Below are positions 37,151 through 49,899 of a stretch of 64,000 nt of DNA, piece by piece (position 1 is the first letter of the stretch; every line of letters begins with the position of its first letter). The notes beneath the pieces were generated by a model. The model ran no database searches. It worked only from the letters and a program-made list of their open reading frames with translations, and was not told the origin of the DNA. This stretch comes from Lumnitzera littorea (Eukaryota; Streptophyta; Magnoliopsida; Myrtales; Combretaceae), in the NCBI GenBank assembly GCA_024138015.1, contig JAMXBB010000009.1, positions 8,675,661 through 8,739,660 on the forward strand. The letters run 5' to 3'. The position numbers were made by a program, and so were the translations under genes.

Positions 37151-37550
37151 TGAACTTACTTAGTATTCCGCCTCTTTTACATAATCATATAAATAAGGAG
37201 CTAAGCAATGTTTTTAGTTACAATTTATTCGGAAAGTGTATGTTTTCTCTTAGAAATGGCAATAGATTAAGCATTATTTGTCTCAATTTAGGCAATAATC
37301 CAATTATTGTATTAAGGTACCTTTTGATTGAAAATTACTTTACTAATTTAAATGAACTTACTTAAGCATTCTACTTCTTTTACATAATCATTTAAATGAG
37401 GAGCTAAGCAATGTTTTTTATTACAATTTATCCGAAAAGTGTAAGTCTTGTCCTTGAAATGGCAATAGATTAAGCATTGTTTGTCTCAATTTCGTGATAA
37501 TCCAATTATTGTATTAAGTTACTTTTTGATTGAATATTGGCACTATAAAT
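37151..37550. repeat. Two-copy tandem duplication, period 202 bp
   Basis: Units begin tgaacttactta at 37,151 and 37,353. They share cttttacataatcat, aggagctaagcaatg, aaatggcaatagattaagca and caattattgtattaag. Identity is high, so it is younger than the other duplications here. It sits between the TRIM and the ELF3-like gene. Confidence 0.88.
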
Positions 37551-39550
37551 AAGGATCAAAATTAAATATCTACATGTTTTAATAAAATTTAGTGGATGGC
37601 AACATCCTAAGTCCATCTCCAGAGAGTCCAATATTCTTTGATATAAGATTGATGATAAATAGATTGAAAATATTAAATCAAGAATGTAATTCCAAACGTT
37701 ATGTTAAAGATATATGGTTACTTGATTTTTGCAACTTTAACACATGGTCTCTTGAATTTATATATGTTTCAAAATGAATTTGAAGTAACGTTATCAATTT
37801 AACAATCATTAATATCTTTGAAACACGATTAACAAAGCTATCTCGTCATCTTGATTTTTCATTGTGAAGAAAAGTTTCAATTGGATAGCTAAGACAAAAA
37901 AAAAAAAAAAAAAGAGTAAAAAAAAAATTTTTGAAAAATCAAACAGGATATTTATTAAGAGTGTAATAGAATAGATTAAGGGGTGGAGAATTTTGGCTCG
38001 CGCAGATTTTCGGACAGGATCCTACAATGCTGGAAATGTGCTCATTCCAACACGAAATCTTCTTTTCCTTCGGAAGATTTAAAGTTGAGCTTATGCCATG
38101 TCTTAACACATCATTTAGTAATAAAGATCCCGAGTTTGAGCAATTCCAAATAGAATCCCACTTTACTTTCTTTAGGTACGGTCTGTTTTTCTTTTACCAG
38201 TCTTTTGCGGTTGCAAAGATCAGCCAGGATTCACTATCTTAAAAAGCTAACCGAACAGTTAAGAAAAAAATAAAATACATGAATGCAACATGTGGTCATG
38301 AACATCACACCATGTCCCGAAATTCTCTTCCTGACAAGGACGACTACTTCCCTGTATTTTGTACATTTTCTTTTTACTGTCCTTCTTTATTGATGTCAAT
38401 ATTACAAGGAAAATATTGATGGGGCTAAGATTTTAAAAGAAAATTTCTTTTATGTTTTTATCTTTTCAAAATACATAAAAAGATGTTTTTAAACCTTATA
38501 ATAAATGTTTTGGAAAACTTGATAAATAAATATATTTTGATAATTTGAAATTGAAAAAAAACACAATCAATTAGCAATCAACCAATAATCAAATGCCACT
38601 TCAATTTAGAGGGGTCACATCTCTTGTGGGACCAAACTAATCTATCACCATATGGTTGGATGATGCTACAACTGAATGCCACGTCAGCATGCAAAGTTGC
38701 CATTGCCATGTGTTGAAAAAGATGCTTGAGTTTTATCCACTTTGTCCCATTTTGCCCACAACTGTTTCGTATCTTCCAATGCTTTGCTTTTACATTTTTT
38801 TCGTGTTTAAAGTTTTTTTTTTTTTTTTTGTCAATATTCCTTCTAGAGAACCTTTTGTGTTGTCGATAACCAAGGGAACCCTCTTCTGTGGCCGAATCTG
38901 TCTTCAATTAAATATATATCTATTATCTTTCCTTTTCCAGGCACTTGTTGTATGTTTTTTTCTTTTTCTTTCCTTAGCTTCCTCGAATTTTGCTGAAGGA
39001 AAATTATATTCTTTTTTAGCTCATGGTCTTCCATGAGTTGGGCATGTCAATATTAGCTACCATATTGATAGTGTTTTAAGTGATGTACTATCTCATTTTG
39101 TTAATATTGCTAAAGTATATTATTTTTAAGTATGTAATTTAGTTTCATGTGATGGTAGTATTTTTGGAAGTTCAGAGTTTGTTTTTTGTTAGGTTTATCT
39201 TTTCTCTGAAGTTGTTCTATGTATTCCGGTAACTAGGTTGTGTTTTATGATCAAAATTTGCTTTCTTTGAGATTGGATGACAAAGGTTTGATCAGGAAAT
39301 GGGCATAATCTTGAAGAATCCTTAACATCTTTTTTCATTTTGCAATATATTCATATGATTAGATCTTACAAGATATAGTTTATGTGATTGTCTTGATTTG
39401 TGGGTGTGTTAAAAGGATCGTTTGTTTTTTTTTTTCCCTTCTTTTGAGAATTAGGTTTTGCTCAACTTTTGAAAAAAAGAAAAAAAAAAGTCAAAATCAT
39501 AGTGGATTGAATATTGATTTCTTTGCCAAGGGAAATAAAGGTTAGAAAGG
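37551..39550 (+). promoter_or_regulatory. Upstream region and presumed 5' leader of the ELF3-like gene
   Basis: No separate gene is recognised. Homopolymers lie at 37,893-37,912 (A) and 38,814-38,829 (T). From about 38,580 the sequence is less AT-biased. Stretches such as tgccacgtcagca (38,678) contain an ACGT core that bZIP proteins could bind. Pyrimidine-rich sequence at 38,900-39,010 could be leader with an intron (ttttccag at 38,933-38,940). Short ORFs at 38,027-38,242 and 38,656-39,036 show no family match and may be upstream ORFs or chance. I did not find an evening element (AAAATATCT). Confidence 0.3.
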
Positions 39551-42500
39551 ATGAGAGGTAGAAAGGCAGAGAAAAATCAAATGAGTCCTATGTTTAATGA
39601 AACAGAGAAAGGAGGACCAGGAGGACCAAGAGCACCTCCTAGGAATAAAATGGCTCTCTATGAACAGCTCAATGTTCCTTCCCAAAGGGTTGGCATTGGC
39701 GATGGCTCGGGTTCGACTTTGCCTCTCCAACTTATTTGTTCCTTCGACTTCCTCTATTAACGTCAGTCTCAAAATCTACTCTACCTTATCTTCATAAGTC
39801 ATTGCTACTAGTTAAGTCTTTAACTCAAAACAAGGGACTCAAACTTGCTTTTTTTTTTTTAATTGTTTTGTCCTGTGCAATAAGATAGGCACTCGATTTG
39901 ATTTGATTTCAAGTTTATAGTTTGTATATTGACATGAATTTCTATCTAGTGTAGCTTGATTTCTTCTTATGTATTATTTACCGAAACCTTTGTTGCCGGC
40001 ATTATCATCAAAGATCATTTATTTACGTGCTTACTTTTTGGATCCTAAATTTGCATTACGAGCTTTAGATGCTTCTAAAACCAATATGATTATCCAATAC
40101 ATGATAATAATTCAATATGGTAATTAATATTCTCTAAAATGACAATATCCATGTTTACTAAACCATTATTACTTCAAGATTATAATAAATTTTGATCAAA
40201 TTCTAAACCACCATTTTGAGTTTTCACATCTTCGTCTTTCTAACTAAATATAAAATAGAATTCAAAAAAAATAAATACTTTTCAATTTTATATATTGTTT
40301 CTCCTTTAAATCTTAATCCTGCCCCCCCTTCTTAATAATATCTCGTGATATGGTGTAATTGTCGTCAATGTTATAGTATGATTCAATGTTTTTAGCATAA
40401 TTGTAGCAATGTGCAATTCAATTTTGTTCTAATTGCGACAATTTTTCATTAATTAGGGTGTTGGTCATCGAAATGATATGTTTCTCACACCACCTGATTC
40501 ATCTACAACTTCCAACTTACCCCATGATGCACAAAATCACTATACCCCTAGCACCAAGCTTAACTCTATGACGGAAGTATACAAATCACCTCATCATCGA
40601 ACTACTACAAATGAGACAGCAGAGATGACACTGCCGTCACATTCTAAGTTTGATTTGTTTCAACCCAACTTCACGCACTTTAAGAGAACTTTAACAAGGA
40701 ACCTTGGTGGTGTGACAGAGCTTACTTCTAATCCCTCGCCTATTCCTCTTGGGCTAACCAACCCCCACACCACCCCCCCCCACCCCCCCAAGGTGACATC
40801 CAGCTAGGAAATGCTAGACCTATTAATTTAAAGTTAATACAGCATTCAAGAGCTCAATTCCAAGACAATCTGAAAATGTGCATAATGACTTCAAACTTGG
40901 ATGCATCATTAAGAATACAAGGTCCAGACAGATTTAGCAAATGCAGAAAACAACCACATACAACTTTTCACCAGGAATGCAAGGGTCCAGATAATAAATC
41001 AAATATGATACAAGGTAGAGATAGCAACTCAGCCACCCGAAGGGCAACAACCGTGAAAGAAGGAATTTCAAGGGAGAAAAGCCAAGATGCAGATCCAGGG
41101 ACTTCTTTCCAATTAGGGGGTGAAATCTCGACACAGGTATCAACTGAAGGTCGTATTACAAGGTCTAATGGAGTTGAAGATGGCAGTAATTGTGATGCAG
41201 ACTCTGGTAATGGTAGCAGATCTGAGCGGTTGAGAAATGATAATAAACACAACAATGTTGACCACAAATCGCCTGACTCAATATCCATTTCAGCTCTCTC
41301 ACCTGATGAGATTATGGAAGCAATAGGAGAAAGAGAATTCTGGAAAGCAAGGAATGTTATCATCAGGTAAGTGTCTTTATGGTTAATAGTTACACAGTTC
41401 TTAAAATGTATTTATATTAAAGAAACTTATGGAGTTTTTCTACAAAAAAAAAAAAAAAAAAAAAAAACAATCACAACTAACATATTGATAGTATGTACTC
41501 CTAACTTGTTACAATCTCTACATGACTAATGTAAGATAATACAACCATTATAAATCATGTAGAGAAAAATATATATGTATTATATAGCCTGTAGGCAACA
41601 CATAATATATATTTATTATGGTTTTGTATAAGATGTGGTCAAATGAATATAACCTATATTATAAGTGCCTTTTTTTCTTATTTATAGATAATTGTTAAAG
41701 TTTATGATTATATATATATATGTATGTATGTATATTTGGTTTACGATTTAAATAAATATTATATGCATAATTTGTGTGTATAAATGTATCGTAAAATTTA
41801 GTTTAGTTTTGTGCACGTATATAACTTTAAAATGTGCAATGTAAATGTATCATATAACTTGTATGTTACATATGAAAGATAATCATTTTGATGAATGACT
41901 TAGCTAAGTTGTCAGTGTATCCCATCGTAATTGTATCAGACATTTGCAATTACATACTATATCTTACATATAGTTGAAATGTAAACATTTAACATATAAT
42001 CATATTTTAAAAGTAGAGATGAGTGGATAATCCTATTTTATAGAATATCCATCTTTATATTATTCAATTGAATAGGTTTTAAGTGAATATTAAAAGTTTT
42101 TTTTTTAGATTTTGGTTATAGATTTTTCGAAATTTGCTCTTCCAATGTTCATCTTGAAACTTGCACAATAATATATAAAGAGTATAAGTTCCCTCTATAC
42201 CACAGAGAAAATAGATTCTAGAGTGATTTTAGAGTGCTACAAGTAGTTTCTATTCAAAAATTTAGAAAAATGTACTTTATATGATAGGATAAAAGTATGA
42301 TCTCATACTCTATTTATCGTGTATCCAATTATCCCTATTAGATGCACTATTTTTATAGATATTTACTAATGAAGTGTTGTACTTAACTCTCCATGATAAA
42401 ATTGCTATTGTTCTACCTTATTCCATAAAGAGAAATTTTTATTGATACCGATATTTTTATTTCCATAAAAAGTGCTTTAATATCATCATATTACAACATT

Positions 42501-45500
42501 AAAAAGATGATAATGAGTTTCCTACTATGTGCATGACGATTTAGATATCATGCTTTAAGAAAGAAAAAACCATAGAAAAACATAAGATAGCACCAATTTA
42601 TACTAATATTTCATAAATATTACATGTCGTCCACTTTTTCAATAATACTATGAAGAAAACTTGACAGTTTAAAACATGCACTTGAACGCTTTATTTAAAA
42701 ATGTTATAGAAAAGTGGTTGTACACTAGGGAAAATGTAAACTATTCACAAAACAAAAAATCAAATTATGACTATGGTTTTGGAAATTTTAAGAGAAGTCA
42801 AAATTTGATTTAATGTATCACTATTAATGAATTTGCATCCGAAGCAGTTGTTTCATCGAAGGGAATAAAGCGATGATAGTCATCTCTCCCATTGCCATTT
42901 CCCTTTTTCAACTATATGAAAAATTAACAGTCAAACAAAAAAATTCAATTGTTCCTCTTGACAAAATATTAATTACTAAAATTGACACCGAAAAGGTGCT
43001 ATAAAAAATTGTAATATTGAAAAGGTATAATAGCAAAAATGCTTTCGAATTTATATATCATAATAAAAATAATCATTTTGTCATATCGATAAGACTTATG
43101 ATAAAATTTAATACCACTACTATGGTATCTAAAAAATATAAGCTTATTAGATCTAATATGATTTTATATTAATTGGCTAATACTTCCCTTCAACTTTAGA
43201 CTCTAATTTAAGTATACCTCTCAATTAAATAGGGTTAAAATGAACAAATAAAAGTCTGAACACAAGATCTTGTATTCTGCTACTATAAAAATTTCAGCAT
43301 TGCTATTTTTATTACAAGAAATTTAAGTTAAAGGCAATGAAACTTTACAATAAAATACATTTTTATAGTGATTTATTTTTTCCTAATGCAACGAGTTAAT
43401 CACTGCAAAAACGTGTGCAAGTTGTTTGCTTTTTTTTTTTCTTTTGACACTATTGTAATGACATGATATAGAAGTGCATAAATAAAATTCCATTGTTTGA
43501 ATATAAAATTTGAAAGAAAATATAGTTCATAAACAAAAGTTACTAACAAGAAAGTATTATATATGGTAAATAAATAATCATAAATTATCAAAAAATATCG
43601 CTAATTAAAAAGAAGGTAACAAAATATCATTACAAAAGGAAAAAAAAATGAACGATATATATACTTTTTATAGTGGCTGTTTCATTATATTAGAAAAACA
43701 AAATCATCAAAAAAAAATATTTCGATAAATATTTTGTTACTAAAACTTAAGTTTCTTATAGTGTATCTAATGTAAAAAACATAACCTTTTTAATATGTTA
43801 TCGTTATATATTTATGAGTTAATTATGTATAATTCGGTTCAACAAGAGGAGGACTCAAGTATTACATTGTACACTAATGTCCATTAATATAGGATTTACC
43901 TTTAGCAAATTTATGAAAAAAATCCATCATTTTATTAACTATGCAACAAAGTTTTCTCGATTAACCAACCTCTCTTACGTACTTAATAAGCATAATTTCA
44001 AATAAATCGTTAATGATATAATAACGATTTTTAAGATAGAAGCTCTAAAGTTCTCGTTTTCTTGATAAAATATCATGCACTAAAAGATGAATGCTAAAAG
44101 TACCTGCACATATGCACTTGATGTGATGCATGATAATCATTTTTATAAGAACTTTTAATGATGGAACCCTTCACACTATCTTGTATGCTTGTGCTCTGTG
44201 AGACTTAATTCTCCATTCTTCTAAGGCCTTCATAACTATACGTTTCTACAATTGGAGCCAGTTTTTAGAACATGACATGATGTGGACAAAGATCTAAGCA
44301 ACTGAGAATGTATTTGTCTCTGATATTGAACGAAACAGAACCAACTCATCTAAGAATTTATGTTTGTTGATATTAACGTTAATTTCATGTTGATACTGAC
44401 TCCTACTACGAATAGCCATAAGTTTGTAAGGCCCATTATGGAGTGATATAGTGCCGATTGATAGGGATTGGGAGTGTCAATCAAAAATGGAGGAAATTTA
44501 AAACCCAAGAATTTGAATCAAGATTTCTGTTTTGTCTAATCGAACATATGTTGGCATGCAAAAGTTTCCTTCTTTAACCAATGAAAACAAAAGAAACGCA
44601 GGATCTGCTAAAGATACTATAAGCCTTATACTATTATTCTAGTTGTATGGTTTTCCTCCACAATCTTTTTTCCTAGTTTATGCCAATAAATGCATGATCT
44701 TATGGAGTGTTGTCATCTTTTCAGTCAACAAAGTGTGTTTTCTCTACAAGTATTCGAGTTGCATCGGATAGTAAAGGTAACTTTATTTTTTTATTTTTTT
44801 TTTTTCTAGTGATTCTTTTTTCCTTTGATGCTCAATAAAAAAAGGCTACTGACTACTTTATCTTGGCATGCAGGTCCAAAAGTTGATTGCTAGATCTCGC
44901 CACTTAATGCTTGAAGAAATTCTGGGCTTCGACAAGCCCTTAATAGAAGCCGTTCCCTTTCCAAATAAAAAACCAGAAAAGCAGTATGTTTTGGAACCAA
45001 CACCATTATTTTCTAAAATCAAGGAAAATTCTCAAAGGTCAAACATAAATACTGAAACTGCTAATGGAAATACAATTGAAAAGCTTCCTCTTTCTTCCAT
45101 TTCATAGGCAGCATCAAAGACCTCAATCTAAATTTCCATCACCCAAATCAGCAGCTAACAGTAGTAGTTCAGCTTCAAGCTGAAGGTCTAGTTTACAAGC
45201 CTTACACAGGTCCAGGCCCTCCGACTACTGGATTCATGGCACCAATTTATAGTGGCTGCAACATCGTGGACCTATCTTCTGTGACCTGCGAAATTCTAAA
45301 CACGGCTATTGGCTTTCCTGCTTCTCATCGAGGACCTGGAAATATACATGGAACGTCTCCATTTGGTCTATCTTATTTCCCTACATATGACACACCATGG
45401 ATGAATTCATCCATATCGAGTTCTATGGTCGAGCAGACAAACTATAACGAAATGTTTCGATTATGTGGGGGGGATAACCAGTTTTCAGTGGTCAAATGTA

Positions 45501-45790
45501 ATATGTCAACACAGGGGAGTCGAGTGAACTCACCTCATTTTCATAGAAATCAAACATCCAAGAAAGGCGAGACACAAGTATGTACAACTAGCAGTCCGTC
45601 TCAGAGATTAAGAGGAGATGTTCTTCCACTCTTTCCTATCACACCAACTTCAGAGAGTAAAGCAGAGACCCATGCTAGTGATCAACATAAAAGGGTGATC
45701 AAAGCTGTACCTCATAACCCCAGGTTAGCAACAGAATCAGCAGCGCGCATTTTCAGATCAATTCAAGAAGAAAGAAAACAATATGATTAG
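39551..45790 (+). pseudogene. ELF3: ELF3-like gene (EARLY FLOWERING 3 / EEC family), four exons, frame interrupted
   Basis: ELF3 is a nuclear scaffold of the circadian evening complex with ELF4 and LUX. Exon 1 (39,551-39,761) has MRGRKAEKNQMSPMF and the family signature GGPRAPPRNKMALYEQLNVP. Exon 2 (40,457-41,366) ends ALSPDEIMEAIGEREFWKAR. Exon 3 (44,725-44,776) encodes QQSVFSLQVFELHRIVK. Exon 4 (44,874-45,790) has VQKLIARSRHLMLEE, EGLVYKPYTGP and the C-terminal IKAVPHNPRLATESAARIF. All junctions are GT/AG and keep Arabidopsis ELF3 phases; intron 2 is 3.36 kb. The frame breaks in exon 1 (about 39,720), in a C-run in exon 2 (40,770-40,789), at TAG 45,105-45,107, and again near 45,180, where the WLVPVMSPS part is missing. 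It is either a decayed paralogue (EEC-like) or a gene with assembly indels. The family call is firm; ELF3 versus EEC is open. Confidence 0.85.
41440..44724. other. Large intron 2 of the ELF3-like gene
   Basis: The sequence is AT-rich with an A-run of about 24 at 41,443-41,466 and (AT)/(TATG) runs near 41,710-41,730. No ORF or element with termini is recognisable. The same intron in other plants is usually much shorter, so the excess is probably inserted or expanded repeat sequence (inference). Confidence 0.45.
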
Positions 45791-46780
45791 TAACATTCCC
45801 CCTCCCCCCAAAAAAAAAATTAAAAAAATAATAATATAGTCGGAGTTTTTAATCATAATCCTATTTGGTTAAATAAAATTTTGATCTACAGTTATTATTA
45901 TTATTTTGCATATGTGTTAATTTAATGTACATACATATAAATATAACTTCACGATGATTCAATGAAATTTTCCTCTAAAGTAGCCTACAATTCTAACATC
46001 AAAATTATGCTCCTTTTGCTGAAGTCTATGCAATCAATGAATTTTTTATACTAGTTACGAACATTTGATGAATAAGGTTACATTCTTCTTATTATCATCA
46101 TCATCTAATAATAACATTGAATGAAATGTCGAGCTGTGTAATTGGAGCATTAGCGTACTTGTAAATTTAAGGGCTAGGTTCTCTTATCAATTTCTTACAA
46201 TGCACTATTTATAATAGTAATATTTGCAGAACATTTCAATAATCAAAACTAAAATAGTTCATATAGTCGAGGCCATCCACATCAACCAAATGTTTGTCTT
46301 GAAACATGAAATATGTTAAATAATGAATGCTAATTATTCTGTTTGTTGATGAAAGTATATGTGAAATTTCTTTTTCGATCAATTTTATTAAAATTAGCGC
46401 ATATCCAACCGAATAAAATAGCTTAAGATTGTAGGTGTGGTATAAGCTTTTATATTTTATTATTTATGATAAGTTACATCTACCATCCAAAAAATTTTGA
46501 AAATTGCACTAATATACCCAATTATTTTAATTAATCATTCATATATCTTTAATGTGCATTTAATCCATCTTTACAAAAATTATTTGGGGTTATTATGGTA
46601 CAATGTCATGTAACACAGGAGTAAATGTACAATTAAAAATATCTAGGGGTATACGTGAAATTTAACTTTTCATTTGGTGATCCATTTTATCTGCCCTATT
46701 ATTAGAAAGGATTGAGTACCCTCTTATCACTTGTGAGTAGCACAAGCATTTCATGTTAATGTGTCGAATTCCAATATACT
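45791..46780. other. 3' flank of the ELF3-like gene
   Basis: A-rich stretches and an AATAAA-like signal at about 45,872 could end the transcript. At about 46,455-46,700, motifs such as gtaaatgtacaatt and ggggtatacgtgaaattt resemble a common plant MITE type. I could not pair terminal repeats, so it is not called separately. Confidence 0.3.
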
Positions 46781-47620
46781 AAAAGAATGATTTTAAGGAA
46801 AAACGACGGATTCATGTGCTTGGAGTCATCCTTCCAGATTCTCCAGCAGCCTGTGAATTAATTGCTTTCCATCCATACCCAAGCTTGTTTCTATATAAAT
46901 TCAAGCCACCATTTCTCACTAAAGCAAAATTTATCCAAAGAGTCACACAAAAGCACTAAAATCACACTTAAGTTTTCACTTTCACTCCCTTTAAGCTTTG
47001 AGATTCAACGAGGCTATCTCTCTAAAACTCTACCATATTTCGACAAAGTTCAACTTAATTTCTTGATCAATTGTCTCTTAATAAAACCCAATCAATTTAA
47101 AATGCACTTCTAACCAGACTTGCATCGCAACTCACTAAAGAAAACAATTAGGATTATTAAGTTTAATATGGACCCTTCAATAAAGATAACTGAAATAATC
47201 CCCTCCCTACCTTTAGTTGAACTAACTGACAGGAGAAAAGATTACAATAAGATCGGGAATAAAGTGAAGTTTTGGGCAGAGCTTGCTCTTTATTGCATAA
47301 GCCCTAATTTGGTTCCAATTCACGAAGTGTGCAACATCAAACTCTTCAACCTAAATTAGAGTAAATATAATTTTTCTAATCTCATGACAAACTAAATAAC
47401 ATCATATGATGACACTTGCTTGTACATGCATAACATCTAACTAAACTTGTTTAAAAACCTTTGTTGCTTTGTATCAAATACATGTTATTGTCTTCGTTCC
47501 ACTTACTAAGCAAATTATTGCTCATTCCCTTATTCAGTAATACTACTTCAAGTTTCAAAAGACTAGAGAATGAGGTTAGGAAGTGAGATTCAAAACTACC
47601 CAAATGGATTTCTACTTAGT
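46780..47620 (+). repeat. Diverged LTR relic related to the chromovirus LTRs
   Basis: From about 47,080 to 47,520 the sequence follows 31,450-31,860 of the chromovirus 3' LTR. Paired motifs include gcatcgcaac/gcatagcaac, acccttcaataaagat/cccttcaaaatggat, catcaaactcttcaac/gaaaactcttcaac, cttgtacatgcataacatct/ctgtacatgcattgcatct and ttattgctcattccc/ttgattgctcacatcc. Upstream, tatataaattcaagcc (46,891) with a pyrimidine-rich downstream leader looks like an LTR promoter. Short ORFs at 46,862-47,113 and 47,120-47,359 are not genes. No second copy or target duplication is seen, so it is probably a solo or partial LTR. Confidence 0.55.
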
Positions 47621-49480
47621 TTATCAACTAAACTAACCTCTAGGAAAGTTAATAAGATCTCTTCGGATGACTCCTAGTTTTTGGCTAATGGGATTTATTC
47701 TTGATTCTGTAAGCTTATGAATTTTAGTAGATACTTTATCTTTTGTAAAGACATAGTTTTTGAAATTTTTATGACGTTCGAAATTTTTATCCTTTATATA
47801 ATTTATAAAACTTAATTTTTGTCCCAACATTTAAGTTATAAATATTATTTTCAGTAGCTATTTTAAAAAGTTACATCATAAGTTGATTTTTATTAGATAC
47901 TAAATTAGACGCTTTCAAATAGTTGAATGGCAAACACATTATGTAAACTATATTTACGTTAACCGCTAAGGCGAGTAGCTTTTAACGTAGATTAGTTAAT
48001 ACAACAATACCGTTACAACTCCTTTGATTTGGGGTGTGATAAACACGATTATCATCGAGAGTTCTCACTCGTTCATAGCATCACTAATCGTAATAATCCT
48101 TAAGGTAATCGTATCAAAATTGATGCCACCTTTTACTATTATATCAAAAGAAATAAAATTAGGTTAGTAACGGCTTCCTAAGGTAATAAGAAGTTGCGGA
48201 ACAAGTTTGAACCAAGAGTCGACGCTTACATTGGTTGGGTCGTGTCGTTGAAGAGCTTATGCGAGGAGTTGAAGGGACCACTTGCGAGTAAGCTATAGCT
48301 AGGAAAAAGCATTTACCTTGCTCGAGTTTTGTCGCCGGAGTATGGAGTGTTGAGCTGCATGCGAGTTTGCTTGTTCTGTTCCTCGTCTACTAGAACAGAG
48401 GATGGCAGCCAAAAGAGTAAAAGAAAAGACAGCGGTAAGGGAAGAAGGTTTCGTGGTGTTGCTAGCGTCGTGAGGGAGAGAAAATGGTGTTCGGGTTGGA
48501 TTTTGTACACCGGCGTGGATCAAGGGAGATGGAAATTGTGTTGGTCCATGCTCTGTTAGAATGACGTGTACTAAAACATCCTCGTTTCGCATTTAAAATT
48601 GCTAGAGGCCAAATCAAGAACTTCGTTTTCTGACGACCTTCTCATTTTAACTTCACAATATTTTCTAATATGATTTTAAATATTTATTTATATTATTTAC
48701 AAGAATCCATAAAACATAAATTTAAACTAATATAACACTAAAAGCAATAAAAAATAAATAAACTATTATTTTTTAAGATGCTTAGCCAAAGTCTCCAAAA
48801 AAAAAAAAAAACTAAATAATCTGTAAAAAAATTTCCTAATTCAGGATTTCATGCTAAAGAATTCAGATGAGAATACTCTAAGCAAGAAATGGCGATATTC
48901 AGTTATATCTTAAATAGAATATTTGCATGTTATATGCATAGATGAATGATACAAGGATTAGAAATTTCCTCAATTTTGCATGTTTTAAGTGTGTACTTGT
49001 GCGTCGCTGGAGGAAAAAATAAAAATAAAAATAAATAAATAATAAAAAATGAGAGAGAGAGAGTAGTATACTTGTGTGTATTTTGGATGGTTTTGGGTGC
49101 TGTCTTAGAAAAATAAAGCTCATAGGTGGCATGCTCTCATGCACGCATGAGAAGGAGCAATGGCTGGTCCAGTTTATTTAGTTAGATATAGTTAGGTTAA
49201 CTGGCGGATGGTTTTCAGCTGCTTAGGGAAGGAAAGAGCAGTTGGGCTTGGGGCTGTAGGGGTTTCTGTCTTTAGGTGGGTTTTGGCATGGGCTCATGGG
49301 TCCATCGCGTAATGTCTTGTCCATTTCTTTGGTATTAGGAAGTAATATATGATCTCAAATCTTGTAATTTTAACTTAGCGACATCTAACTTATTTTATTA
49401 TCTTTAGTTACTATACATTTTAGTTATTATTAATATTATAATTGTTGTCATTATTATTATTATTCCTTTACTTAAAGGTT
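47621..49480. other. Unassigned stretch with one exon-like patch on the minus strand
   Basis: At 48,595-48,310 (minus) the base composition is more balanced. A 65-codon frame (48,510-48,313) has a hydrophobic run NLLPLPLSFLLLFWLPSSVL like a signal anchor, and ends at gagcaag followed by gtaaatgct, a plausible donor. An overlapping 97-codon frame exists. I recognise no family and find no second exon. A near-palindrome, tctcatgcacgcatgaga (49,135-49,152), contains RY-type CATGCA. The rest is AT-rich. Confidence 0.25.
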
Positions 49481-49493
49481 TTAATTATTTTTT

Positions 49494-49815
49494 AATTATG
49501 GGCTTAAATTTTTTCCGACATTTTCCTTATTACACTTCTTACTTTATTGTTTTTTACGGTGCAAGAATATATCTCCGTTTTTTCACTTGTTCTTTTAGAC
49601 TCTTTTGGCCCGATAAAATCATGCTAACCTTTTTTATAAAATCTTTCCATAAGATCATTCATAATCCACCAACAAAAACTTATATACCAACCTAATCTAT
49701 TTATATATAAGTTATAAATTCAACACAGGAATAAATTTAAATAGTTCTCATCATAAATTTGAGTAAAAAATTGTTTATGACCTATGATTTTGCATCTTAT
49801 TGTTTCCCATTTGTT
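49494..49815 (+). repeat. Dispersed repeat, copy A
   Basis: It resembles 61,140-61,465 on the same strand, with paired motifs ggtgcaagaatatatct/ggtgcaagagaactt, ataccaacctaatctattta/acaccaaccaaatcaattta, aatttaaatagttctcatcat/tatttaaatagttttcatcat and tgacctatgatttt.cat/tgacctatgatttcac. The identity of the element is unknown. Confidence 0.6.
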
Positions 49816-49899
49816 AAATATCACTTATGAATTTTAATGATTACAAAAAGATAAGAATGCTAATGAATTAATAAATATACAAATATTCAGACAGTTTCT

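Noticed and set aside
46862..47359. Two adjacent ORFs of about 80 codons
   Set aside because: The second lies in LTR-like sequence homologous to the chromovirus 3' LTR, and the first in its presumed leader.
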